Below are positions 57,574-64,000 of a stretch of DNA of 64,000 bases, piece by piece. The notes beneath the pieces were generated by a model. That model was not told the DNA's origin, did not search any database, and was given only the letters and a program-made list of their open reading frames with translations. Source of the DNA: Bradyrhizobium cosmicum. GTDB taxonomy: Bacteria > Pseudomonadota > Alphaproteobacteria > Rhizobiales > Xanthobacteraceae. The position numbers and the translations under genes are program-made. Numbering within the stretch: position 1 is the first letter of the stretch; every line of letters begins with the position of its first letter. The stretch spans positions 5,766,001 through 5,830,000 of the forward strand of contig NZ_CP041656.2 in NCBI RefSeq assembly GCF_007290395.2, in the 5' to 3' direction.

Positions 57574-58713
57574 ATGGCAGGAATGGCAAAACGGCTCATG
57601 GCCTGGGCGGCGCTCGCGGCGGCTGTCCTCGTCTGTTCTCTCGCGTTCGATGCGCGGCCGGCCGCGGCAGACGAATGCGATGCCGGCTATTGCGAGCCGA
57701 CTCCCACGCCGACCTATTCGCCATCGCCGTACCCATCGCCGACACCGACGCCCTCTCCGTCGCCGAGCCCCTACCCGTCGCCCTCGCCGAGCCCCTATCC
57801 GCCACCGTCGGGCCCGACCGGTGCGGACTCCAGCGGCAATTCGATCGGCGGCCTCGCCGACCAGCGCTTCAACCAGATGATCACCAACCGGGTGCTCGGC
57901 ACGGTGCTGCTCGGGGTCAACGAGCAGGTCAATTGCAGCGACTGCATCAGCGCGTTCGGCTCTGCCGGTTCGTTCTCGGCAGGCATCCACGGCCGCAAGG
58001 AGCTGACCAACAATCTGTCGCTGCTGGCCGGCATCGCCTACACGCAATACAACGAGGGCGGCTACAAGATCACCAGCGCCCCGATCGGCGCCTTCGCGCT
58101 GCGCTACGACTTCACGGACTGGGGCTCGTCACGGCCGTTCTTCGACGTCGGCACGATCCTGACGCCGTGGGAGAAGGCGCGCTACACCCGCAGCTACAAC
58201 ACCAGCCTCGGCCCGGTGAGCGTCACGGGTTCGACCAACGCCTCGAACTACGCGGTCTACGGCCGCGCGGGCTGGATGAGCCGGGTGTCGCCACGCGACG
58301 AGGTCGCGGCTTCCATTGAAGTCTGGCAGCTCTGGCAACGCGTGTCCGGCTACAGCGACAGCGCCGTGGCGTTCAATCCGTTCGACGCCACCATCGCGAC
58401 GGGCACCGACCGCACCAGCCTGGTCAAGATCGGCGGCCAGTGGACCCATCTCTTCGGCGGCAACATCGAGACCAACATCAACGGCGGCTGGGTGCAGTCC
58501 TTCGCCAGCCATAGCGGCATCGTCGCCACCGTGACCGGCGACGGCACTGTGGTGCCGACCATGGGCAACCAGGGCTGGTTCGAATATGGCGGCCGCCTCG
58601 GCTTCCGCGTGCAGAAGGGCTGGATCGTGGATCTCTTCGCCAACGGCACGCTCGGCCCGCAGCCGGTAGGGAATACGATCCATGGCGGCGTGGGGCTGAG
58701 GATCAATTACTAG
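57574..58713 (+). CDS. outer-membrane beta-barrel protein with proline-rich repeat linker
   Basis: 379 residues from ATG 57574. A signal peptide ends near RPAAADE; residues about 35-80 are a tandem Pro/Ser/Thr/Tyr repeat (units like SPSPYPSP and TPTPSP), then a barrel of about 290 residues (FGSAGSFSAGIHGRKELTNN, IAYTQYNEGGYKI, NTIHGGVGLRINY at the end). The layout is that of autotransporter-like or Opa-like barrels with a linker through the peptidoglycan. It follows the FecR-domain gene (stop and start 3 bases apart). Confidence 0.8.
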   Translation: MAGMAKRLMAWAALAAAVLVCSLAFDARPAAADECDAGYCEPTPTPTYSPSPYPSPTPTPSPSPSPYPSPSPSPYPPPSGPTGADSSGNSIGGLADQRFNQMITNRVLGTVLLGVNEQVNCSDCISAFGSAGSFSAGIHGRKELTNNLSLLAGIAYTQYNEGGYKITSAPIGAFALRYDFTDWGSSRPFFDVGTILTPWEKARYTRSYNTSLGPVSVTGSTNASNYAVYGRAGWMSRVSPRDEVAASIEVWQLWQRVSGYSDSAVAFNPFDATIATGTDRTSLVKIGGQWTHLFGGNIETNINGGWVQSFASHSGIVATVTGDGTVVPTMGNQGWFEYGGRLGFRVQKGWIVDLFANGTLGPQPVGNTIHGGVGLRINY

Positions 58714-58751
58714 CGGCGGTTTCGAACGCGCAAAGCAGCCTCAAATTCCGC

Positions 58752-58871
58752 TGTCATGCCCCGGCTTGACCGGGCATCCAGTACTCCACGGCCTTTCGGT
58801 TCAATCACTATCGCCTCGGAATACTGGATCGCCCGCCCCATTGCGCAAATGCGCACAAGGCGGGCGATGAC
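58752..58871. repeat. intergenic repeat, type B copy 2
   Basis: CGGGCATCCAGTAC, TCGGTTCAATCAC, CGGAATACTGGATC and a closing GCGGGCGATGACG follow the same order as at 25481-25590. It lies after the beta-barrel gene. Confidence 0.75.
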
Positions 58872-58898
58872 GCTTGTCGGGTAGCGAGAGCATCACGA

Positions 58899-59387
58899 CT
58901 ACGCCGCAGACTTGCCCTCAAACGCGCGACGCAGAACCTCAACATCCAACTTCACCATCTTCATCATGGCCTGCATCGCACGCGCAGCCGCCGCCTTGTC
59001 GGGGCTCGACAGGAAATCGAACATCACCTTCGGCACCACCTGCCAGGATACGCCCCAGCGATCGCTGATCCAGCCGCACTGCTGCTCCTTGCCGCCATGA
59101 GCGAGGAAGGCACCCCAGACGCTGTCGACCTGGGCCTGATCGTCGCAATGGATCATCAGCGAGATTGCGTGGGTATATTCCACCTTCATGCCGCCGTTGA
59201 GCGCGACCAGCGGCTGTCCAGCGACCGTGAACTCGACGACGAGCACGGAACCTGTTTTGCCGGACGGGCCATCCGAGACGTTGCGCTGGACGTGCGTGAT
59301 CTCCGAGTTCGGGACCAGCGAGACATAGAACTTCGCGGCTTCCTCGGCATCGCCGTTGAACCACATGCAGGGGACGACCTTGGACAT
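58899..59387 (-). CDS. PhnB-like VOC-fold protein
   Basis: 162 residues. MSKVVPCMWFNGDAEEAAKF, VEFTVAGQPLVALNGG and GWISDRWGVSWQVVPKVM are hallmarks of the PhnB/3-demethylubiquinone-methyltransferase-like VOC group. These are dimers of the glyoxalase fold with mostly unknown substrates. It is followed on the minus strand by nothing; the next VOC gene (59431) is 43 bases upstream in its transcript. Confidence 0.88.
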   Translation of the reverse strand: MSKVVPCMWFNGDAEEAAKFYVSLVPNSEITHVQRNVSDGPSGKTGSVLVVEFTVAGQPLVALNGGMKVEYTHAISLMIHCDDQAQVDSVWGAFLAHGGKEQQCGWISDRWGVSWQVVPKVMFDFLSSPDKAAAARAMQAMMKMVKLDVEVLRRAFEGKSAA

Positions 59388-59430
59388 CGTGGGCTCTCCT
59401 CTCTGGCGTTTCGAAATGGGTGGAGTTTGG

Positions 59431-59859
59431 TCAGGCGTTCGTCATGTCGGACTGCGCTGCGAAGGCGGCCATGTCCATCCAGTTCACGCCCCACATGTGG
59501 CCATCCGGATCCTCGAAGCTGCGGCCGTACATGAAGCTGTATTCGTCCTTCGGGCCGGGATCCGCCACCCCGCCGGCGCCCTCGGCCTTGCCGACGATCT
59601 CGTCGACCTCATTGCGGCTGTCCGCTGACAGACAGAACAGCGCCTGGTTCGACAGCTTTGCATCTGCGATCGGCTTCGGCGTGAATTGACGGAATTTGTC
59701 GTGGGTCGTCAGCATCGCGTAGATGGCCTCGGAAAAGACCATGCAGCTCGCCGTGTCGTCGGAAAATTGCGGGTTCCTGACCGCGCCGATCGCCTCGTAA
59801 AAGGCGGTCGCGCGTTCGAGGTCGGTCACCGGCAGATTGAGGAAGATCATCCTCGGCAT
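59431..59859 (-). CDS. VOC family (glyoxalase-like) protein
   Basis: 142 residues from ATG 59859, which has AAGGAG six bases upstream. It shows the typical start (MIFLNLPVTDLERATAFYEA), FRQFTPKPIADAK and a C-terminal YGRSFEDPDGHMWGVNWMDM with metal-ligand-like His and Asp. Probably a small-molecule binding or lyase/dioxygenase-like protein. Tandem with the PhnB-like gene, likely one transcript. Confidence 0.87.
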   Translation of the reverse strand: MPRMIFLNLPVTDLERATAFYEAIGAVRNPQFSDDTASCMVFSEAIYAMLTTHDKFRQFTPKPIADAKLSNQALFCLSADSRNEVDEIVGKAEGAGGVADPGPKDEYSFMYGRSFEDPDGHMWGVNWMDMAAFAAQSDMTNA

Positions 59860-59941
59860 CGGAAGCTCCTTGGGCGGGGTTCTGCCCGAGGACGGACGGC
59901 GTGGCGCCGATCCGACACGGCTTCCGGAAATTTTTTCTGGA

Positions 59942-59967
59942 GCCGCGGGGTGAGACACCCCCGCGGC
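59942..59967 (-). terminator. possible stem-loop after the cupin gene
   Basis: GCCGCGGGG and CCCCGCGGC (59942-59950 and 59959-59967) pair perfectly across 8 bases just past the cupin stop. The T-run expected on the minus strand is weak, so termination is uncertain. Confidence 0.45.
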
Positions 59968-59977
59968 CCCGAGCAGC

Positions 59978-60493
59978 CTACTTCTTCTCGTTGGGGTCCC
60001 GATGCACCGGGTCGATCCACAGCACTGTCTCGGGCTTTTCGACCGGTTCGATGTCGAGGTTGATCGCAACCGCCTCGCCGTCGCTGCGCACCAGCACGCA
60101 TTCCAGCACCTCGTCCGGGCTGGCGTTGATCTCCTGATGCGGCACGTAGGGCGGCACAAAGATGAAATCGCCGGGGCCGGCCTCTGCGGTGAACTGCAGG
60201 CTTTCGCCCCAGCGCATGCGCGCCTTGCCCTTCACCACATAGATGACGCTTTCGAGATGGCCGTGATGATGCGCGCCGGTCTTGGCGTCAGGCTTGATGC
60301 TGACGGTGCCCGCCCACAATTTCTGCGCGCCGACGCGTGCGAAATTGATCGCGGCGGCGCGGTCCATGCCCTTGGTCGACGGCACGTTGGTATCGAGCTG
60401 GTTGCCGGGGATGACGCGCACGCCGTCATGTTTCCAGCGATCGTCGTGATGATCGTGGTCATGGTGGGAATGCGTGTGATCATGGCCGGTCAT
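59978..60493 (-). CDS. cupin domain protein with histidine-rich N-terminus
   Basis: 171 residues from ATG 60493. Residues 4-19 are nearly all His and Asp ([15 protein letters not shown]), a metal-chelating tail. The cupin core at about 60-140 has the metal motif [20 protein letters not shown] and PHQEI. The core could bind iron or another divalent metal; the tail could store or pass one on. Enzymatic role unknown. Confidence 0.88.
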   Translation of the reverse strand: MTGHDHTHSHHDHDHHDDRWKHDGVRVIPGNQLDTNVPSTKGMDRAAAINFARVGAQKLWAGTVSIKPDAKTGAHHHGHLESVIYVVKGKARMRWGESLQFTAEAGPGDFIFVPPYVPHQEINASPDEVLECVLVRSDGEAVAINLDIEPVEKPETVLWIDPVHRDPNEKK

Positions 60494-60621
60494 GGGACTT
60501 GCTTTCTGTTGGTTCCGTGCGCGCGAAACTAACCAAAGCCGCGACATCAAGCCATACCCAAAACGGGAACCCAGACAGCCGTCAGGTGTTGTCCCCCCGA
60601 GCAAACTGGAAGGAGAGTTTC

Positions 60622-60840
60622 ATGGGTAGCACCAGCGACAAGATCAAGGGCACCGCCAACGAGGCGATCGGCAAGGCCAAGCAGGGTATCGGCGAAGCCA
60701 CCGGTTCCGACCGCCTCAAGGGTGAAGGCGTGGTCCAGGAAGTGAAGGGCAAGGGCCAGCAGGCCATGGGCGACGCCAAGGACGCCGCGAAGGACGCGAT
60801 CGATCGCGCCGCAGCGGCGGCAAAGCGCGCGGCGGAGTAA
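60622..60840 (+). CDS. CsbD family stress protein
   Basis: 72 residues with AAGGAGAG upstream. [20 protein letters not shown] and [20 protein letters not shown] match the CsbD family, small hydrophilic helical proteins induced by general stress. It has a strong terminator after it. No function beyond stress association is established. Confidence 0.93.
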   Translation: MGSTSDKIKGTANEAIGKAKQGIGEATGSDRLKGEGVVQEVKGKGQQAMGDAKDAAKDAIDRAAAAAKRAAE

Positions 60841-60863
60841 CGCACGTCAACTCGATAGCGAAA

Positions 60864-60888
60864 GACCGGCCTCGCGGCCGGTCTTTTT
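60864..60888 (+). terminator. rho-independent terminator
   Basis: GACCGGCC / GGCCGGTC (60864-60871, 60876-60883), loop TCGC, then TTTTT. It ends the CsbD transcript; on the other strand the A-rich flank could end the FKBP transcript, which converges here. Confidence 0.9.
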
Positions 60889-60909
60889 GTTTACGGGGTG
60901 ACCCCGAGG

Positions 60910-61374
60910 TCACTTCACCGCGAGCAATTCGACGTCGAACATCAAGGTCGCATTCGGCGGAATCACGCCGCCGGCGCCGCGGGCGCCGTAGCCGAGCTGT
61001 GGCGGGATGATGAGCGTGCGCTTGCCGCCGACCTTCATCGTGGCAACGCCCTCGTCCCAGCCGCCAATGACGCGGCCCTTGCCGATCGGAAACTCGAACG
61101 GCTCGTTGCGGTCGACGGACGAGTCGAATTTCTTCCCCTTCTGGCCGTTCTCATAGAGCCAGCCGGTGTAGTGCATCACGCAGATCTGGCCGGGCTTCGG
61201 CGAGGCGCCGGTGCCGACAACGCTGTCGATGGTCTGCAAGCCTGAAGCTGTGGTCATGGTCTTTCCTGCGGTCTGGGCCGAGGCCGTGGTGGAAACGAAG
61301 CCGGACACGCCGCCGATCACGGTGATCGCGAGAGCCGACATGATGGCGAGGAGTGCGCGCTGGAAACGCTGCAT
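60910..61374 (-). CDS. secreted FKBP-type peptidyl-prolyl cis-trans isomerase
   Basis: 154 residues. A signal peptide ([19 protein letters not shown]) is followed by a short linker and a single FKBP domain at about 50-154 ([58 protein letters not shown]). It speeds up proline isomerisation in the periplasm during protein folding. Confidence 0.93.
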   Translation of the reverse strand: MQRFQRALLAIMSALAITVIGGVSGFVSTTASAQTAGKTMTTASGLQTIDSVVGTGASPKPGQICVMHYTGWLYENGQKGKKFDSSVDRNEPFEFPIGKGRVIGGWDEGVATMKVGGKRTLIIPPQLGYGARGAGGVIPPNATLMFDVELLAVK

Positions 61375-61442
61375 TAGGCACCTTCCGTTTGAGCCGGGAG
61401 GTGTCTAGCCCAACAAGGATACCGTTTCCAGCCCCGCGCCCA

Positions 61443-63029
61443 TCAATAGCCGAGCGCGCAGCCGTCCTTGCGCGGGTCGGAACCGCCGGTGAGCGTGCCC
61501 TTGTCCCAGTCGATCCAGATCGCCTGGGCGCCGCCGAGCGGCCCGACCACGCTGGCGGTCTTGTGGCCGAGCTTCTTCAGACCCTCGACGATGTCAGCCG
61601 GCACGCTGTCCTCGAGCTGGTACTGGCCCTCGTAGTGCAGGCCGCGGGGCATGTCGATCGCTTCCTGCACGTCGCAGCCGTAGTCGAGGATGTTGGTCAG
61701 GACATGGGTCTGGCCGGTCGGCTGGTACTGGCCGCCCATCACGGCGAACGGCATCACGGAGCGGCCGCCCTTGGTGAGCAGACCCGGCATGATCGTATGC
61801 AGCGGGCGCTTGCCGCCTTCGATGCAGTTGGGATGGCCCGGCTGGATGCGGAAGCCGCCGGCGCGGTTCTGCAACAGCACGCCGGTCTTGTTCGAGACGA
61901 TCGCCGAGCCGAAGGAATGCGCGACAGAGTTGATGAACGAGCAGACGTTGCGGTCCTTGTCCACGACCGTGATGTAGATGGTCGAGGGGTTCATCGGCGG
62001 CGCGACGTTCGGCAGGTCGAGCATGCCGTCCATGCGGATCTTGCTGATGTACTCGTCGGCAAAGCTCTTTTCGAGCATCTCGGCGACGTTGATCTTCATG
62101 TGCTCTGGCGAGGCGACATGCATCTCGCGGTTCATGTAAGCGATGCGCGCGGCTTCCGCCTCGAGATGGAAGCGCTCGACGCTGACGGGCGCATACTTGG
62201 TCAGGTCGAAGCGCGACAGGATGTTGAGCATCAAGAGCGCGGTGACGCCCGGGCCGTTCGGCGGGCACTGCCAGACGTCATGGCCCTTGTACATGGTGCC
62301 GATCGGCGTCGTCGTCTCGGTGGTGTGCGCGGCGAAGTCGTCGAGCGTGTGCAGGCCGCCGATGCCCCGCAGGGTCTCGACCATATCTTCCGCGATCGCG
62401 CCCTTGTAGAAGGCATCGCGGCCGTCCTTGGCGATCGCGCGCAGCGTCCTGCCGAGCTCGGCCTGGCGGATGACGTCGCCGGCCACGGGCGGCTTGCCTC
62501 CCGGCAACAGGTAACGCGCGGTGTTGGTGCCGTTCTTGAGCTTCTCGAACTGGTTCTTCCAGTCGAAGGCGATGCGGGGGGCAACGACATAGCCCTCTTC
62601 CGCCGCCTTGATCGCGGGCTGCAGCAGGCGGTCGAAGCCGAACTTGCCGTGGTCGCGCAGCACGGTGGCGAAGGCGTCGATCACGCCGGGGATCGAGACC
62701 GCGTGCGCCGAGGTCAGCGGCACGGAGGTAATCTTGCGCTCGAGGTACCAGTCGGCGTTGGCCGCCTTCGGCGCCCGGCCGGAGCCGTTATAGGCGATGA
62801 TCTTGCCCTCGCCGCGCGGCTGGATCAGCGCAAAGCAGTCGCCGCCGATACCGGTCGATTGCGGCTCGATCACGCCGAGTACGGCAGAACCCGCCACCGC
62901 TGCGTCCACCGCCGTGCCGCCCTCACGCAGCACCTCGATCGCGGCGAGCGACGCCTGCGGATGCGAGGTTGCCACCATTGCGTTGGTGGCGTGGACAGTG
63001 GACCTGCCGGGGAAGTGGAAGTTTCTCAT
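61443..63029 (-). CDS. gamma-glutamyltransferase family protein
   Basis: 528 residues from ATG 63029 (no signal peptide, so likely cytoplasmic, unlike E. coli Ggt). The Thr nucleophile, made free by self-cleavage, is in NPSTIYITVVDKD; the C-terminal GGSDPRKDGCALGY and the N-terminal EVLREGGTAVDAAVA are conserved. It hydrolyses or transfers gamma-glutamyl groups, for example from glutathione, or acts as an acylase in some subfamilies. Next to the FKBP gene (68 bases), with no functional link seen. Confidence 0.92.
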   Translation of the reverse strand: MRNFHFPGRSTVHATNAMVATSHPQASLAAIEVLREGGTAVDAAVAGSAVLGVIEPQSTGIGGDCFALIQPRGEGKIIAYNGSGRAPKAANADWYLERKITSVPLTSAHAVSIPGVIDAFATVLRDHGKFGFDRLLQPAIKAAEEGYVVAPRIAFDWKNQFEKLKNGTNTARYLLPGGKPPVAGDVIRQAELGRTLRAIAKDGRDAFYKGAIAEDMVETLRGIGGLHTLDDFAAHTTETTTPIGTMYKGHDVWQCPPNGPGVTALLMLNILSRFDLTKYAPVSVERFHLEAEAARIAYMNREMHVASPEHMKINVAEMLEKSFADEYISKIRMDGMLDLPNVAPPMNPSTIYITVVDKDRNVCSFINSVAHSFGSAIVSNKTGVLLQNRAGGFRIQPGHPNCIEGGKRPLHTIMPGLLTKGGRSVMPFAVMGGQYQPTGQTHVLTNILDYGCDVQEAIDMPRGLHYEGQYQLEDSVPADIVEGLKKLGHKTASVVGPLGGAQAIWIDWDKGTLTGGSDPRKDGCALGY

Positions 63030-63262
63030 CGAATTCTGCTCTCTCAAGGCGCTCTTGTAAGGCTCTGTTGGCCCGGGCTAAGTCTTGAGGCGCGCGCGGG
63101 TCGCGCCACCTCGGAAAAACCGCGCCTACATGACACATTCCGGCCCGTCCGGGCAATGCTGGCATACCAGAGAAATGGCTGCCATCCGCTGGGCGTATGG
63201 ACCTTTCGCGCCCCGCGCGATGCGGGTTTTCCGGGCGCCGGCCGCCTGCTAAACGAGCCGAC

Positions 63263-64000
63263 ATGATCCACAAGGTTGCCGCCTTCTACCAATTCGCCGC
63301 CCTGCCCGATTACCGCGAGCTGCGCGACCCACTGCGCGCGTTCTGCGCTAGGCTGGCATTGAAGGGCAGCGTGCTGCTGGCCAGTGAAGGTATCAACGGC
63401 ACGATCGCCGGAGCAGTTGAGGCGATCGACGCCTTCGCCCATGAGCTAGCACACGGCGAAATGTTCGGTGGCCGGCTGAACAATCTCGAATTGAAGTTCT
63501 CGACCGCGGAAGCCATGCCGTTCGGCCGGCTCAAGGTGCGGCTGAAGAAGGAAATCGTCACGCTCGGCGACGCGGCCGCCGATCCGACGCGGCAGGTCGG
63601 GACCTATGTCGATGCGAGTGAATGGAACGCGCTGATCTCGGCGCCCGATACGTTGCTGCTCGACACCCGCAACGCCTTCGAGGTGGCGATGGGAACGTTC
63701 GAGGGCGCGGTCGACCCTGATATCAAGAGCTTTGGCCAGTTCAAGGATTTTGCCGCCGAGCAGCTCGATCCGGCAAGGCACCGCAGGATAGCCATGTTCT
63801 GCACCGGCGGCATCCGCTGCGAGAAGGCGAGCGCCCATCTGCTCGCGCGCGGCTTTGCCGAGGTCTATTACCTCAAGGGCGGCATCTTGAAATATCTCGA
63901 GGAGGTGCCGGAGGCGGAGAGCCGCTGGCGCGGCGAATGCTTCGTGTTCGACGAGCGCGTCGCGCTCGGCCACGGTTTGCGCGAACGGGACAAGGGGCAC
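63263..64000 (+). CDS. trhO: tRNA uridine-34 hydroxylase TrhO (rhodanese), 3' end outside window
   Basis: 246 residues are visible with no stop before the window end; the start is ATG 63263 (MIHKVAAFYQFAAL). The N-terminal acylphosphatase-like part has LLASEGINGTIAGAVEAIDA, and the rhodanese domain has LLLDTRNAFEVAMGTFEGAV and the catalytic cysteine in MFCTGGIRCEKASA. TrhO (YceA) makes 5-hydroxyuridine at the wobble base of tRNA using O2. The end (RWRGECFVFDERVALGHGL) leads into the C-terminal cysteine region outside the window. Confidence 0.93.
   Translation, partial: MIHKVAAFYQFAALPDYRELRDPLRAFCARLALKGSVLLASEGINGTIAGAVEAIDAFAHELAHGEMFGGRLNNLELKFSTAEAMPFGRLKVRLKKEIVTLGDAAADPTRQVGTYVDASEWNALISAPDTLLLDTRNAFEVAMGTFEGAVDPDIKSFGQFKDFAAEQLDPARHRRIAMFCTGGIRCEKASAHLLARGFAEVYYLKGGILKYLEEVPEAESRWRGECFVFDERVALGHGLRERDKGH

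Noticed and set aside
61353..63266. A long plus-strand frame opposite the gamma-glutamyltransferase
   Set aside because: Antisense to a conserved enzyme and overlapping the real trhO start; no domain seen.

Overview
This 64 kb window is a chromosomal segment of a high-GC alphaproteobacterium, most likely Bradyrhizobium or a close relative. The pointers are the gene repertoire (DUF3551, DUF4170 and DUF1993 proteins, a rhizobial-type glp ABC operon, a long-form isocitrate lyase), dense coding, and several families of short palindromic intergenic repeats of the kind common in Bradyrhizobium. I see no rRNA, tRNA, CRISPR array, transposase or prophage. The genus is inferred from content, not from a search.

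Layout. 1-8.1 kb: the 3' part of a TonB-dependent receptor, then a LysR-centred catabolic cluster (CnbZ-like deaminase, triple-domain RidA protein, SDR dehydrogenase, LysR regulator, DUF3830 protein, orphan family-5 solute-binding protein). A two-part 46-bp element occurs twice, once before each of the two outward gene blocks, and looks like the LysR operator. 8.1-13.8 kb: two GNAT acetyltransferases, a membrane protein, a GT2 glycosyltransferase with a DUF2304 partner, a Nudix hydrolase and a metallophosphoesterase. 14-17.6 kb: isocitrate lyase with a DUF4170 protein, divergent from a RamB/PrpR-type regulator. 17.6-25.5 kb: small secreted proteins, a candidate zinc peptidase, a TPR protein, HtpX, a lytic transglycosylase, a DUF1993 protein and an Old Yellow Enzyme.

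25.6-35.9 kb: a complete glycerol/glycerol-phosphate uptake and oxidation locus (glpR, glpD, glpS, glpT, glpP, glpQ, glpU, glpV, all on the minus strand). A plus-strand PhD/VapC toxin-antitoxin pair sits between glpR and glpD, and a frameshifted HAD phosphatase lies upstream of glpR. The two glp ATPases carry complementary defects that predict one consensus and one degenerate ATP site. No glpK is present in the window.

36-43.1 kb: an NTF2-like secreted protein, then a tightly packed beta-oxidation operon (acyl-CoA dehydrogenase, thiolase, FadJ-type multifunctional enzyme, YciA-type thioesterase). 43.3-50.7 kb: flavin reductase, TetR regulator, RND pump with lipoprotein adaptor (a perfect inverted-repeat operator precedes the adaptor gene), and an ACS-family MFS transporter. 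50.8-58.7 kb: YcaQ-type DNA glycosylase, a Met-rich secreted peptide, a caspase-like protein divergent from an OmpA-family protein with CRP/FNR-like palindromes placed almost symmetrically, a PMT-type glycosyltransferase, and an overlapping FecR-domain/beta-barrel pair. 58.9-64 kb: two VOC-fold proteins, a His-rich cupin, CsbD, an FKBP-type isomerase, a gamma-glutamyltransferase and, running off the window end, the tRNA hydroxylase TrhO.

The best candidates for something not well described are the duplicated LysR operator with its RidA-type pathway, the asymmetric glp transporter interrupted by a toxin-antitoxin module, and the caspase/OmpA divergon. All functional names rest on reading protein motifs by eye; no searches were run.
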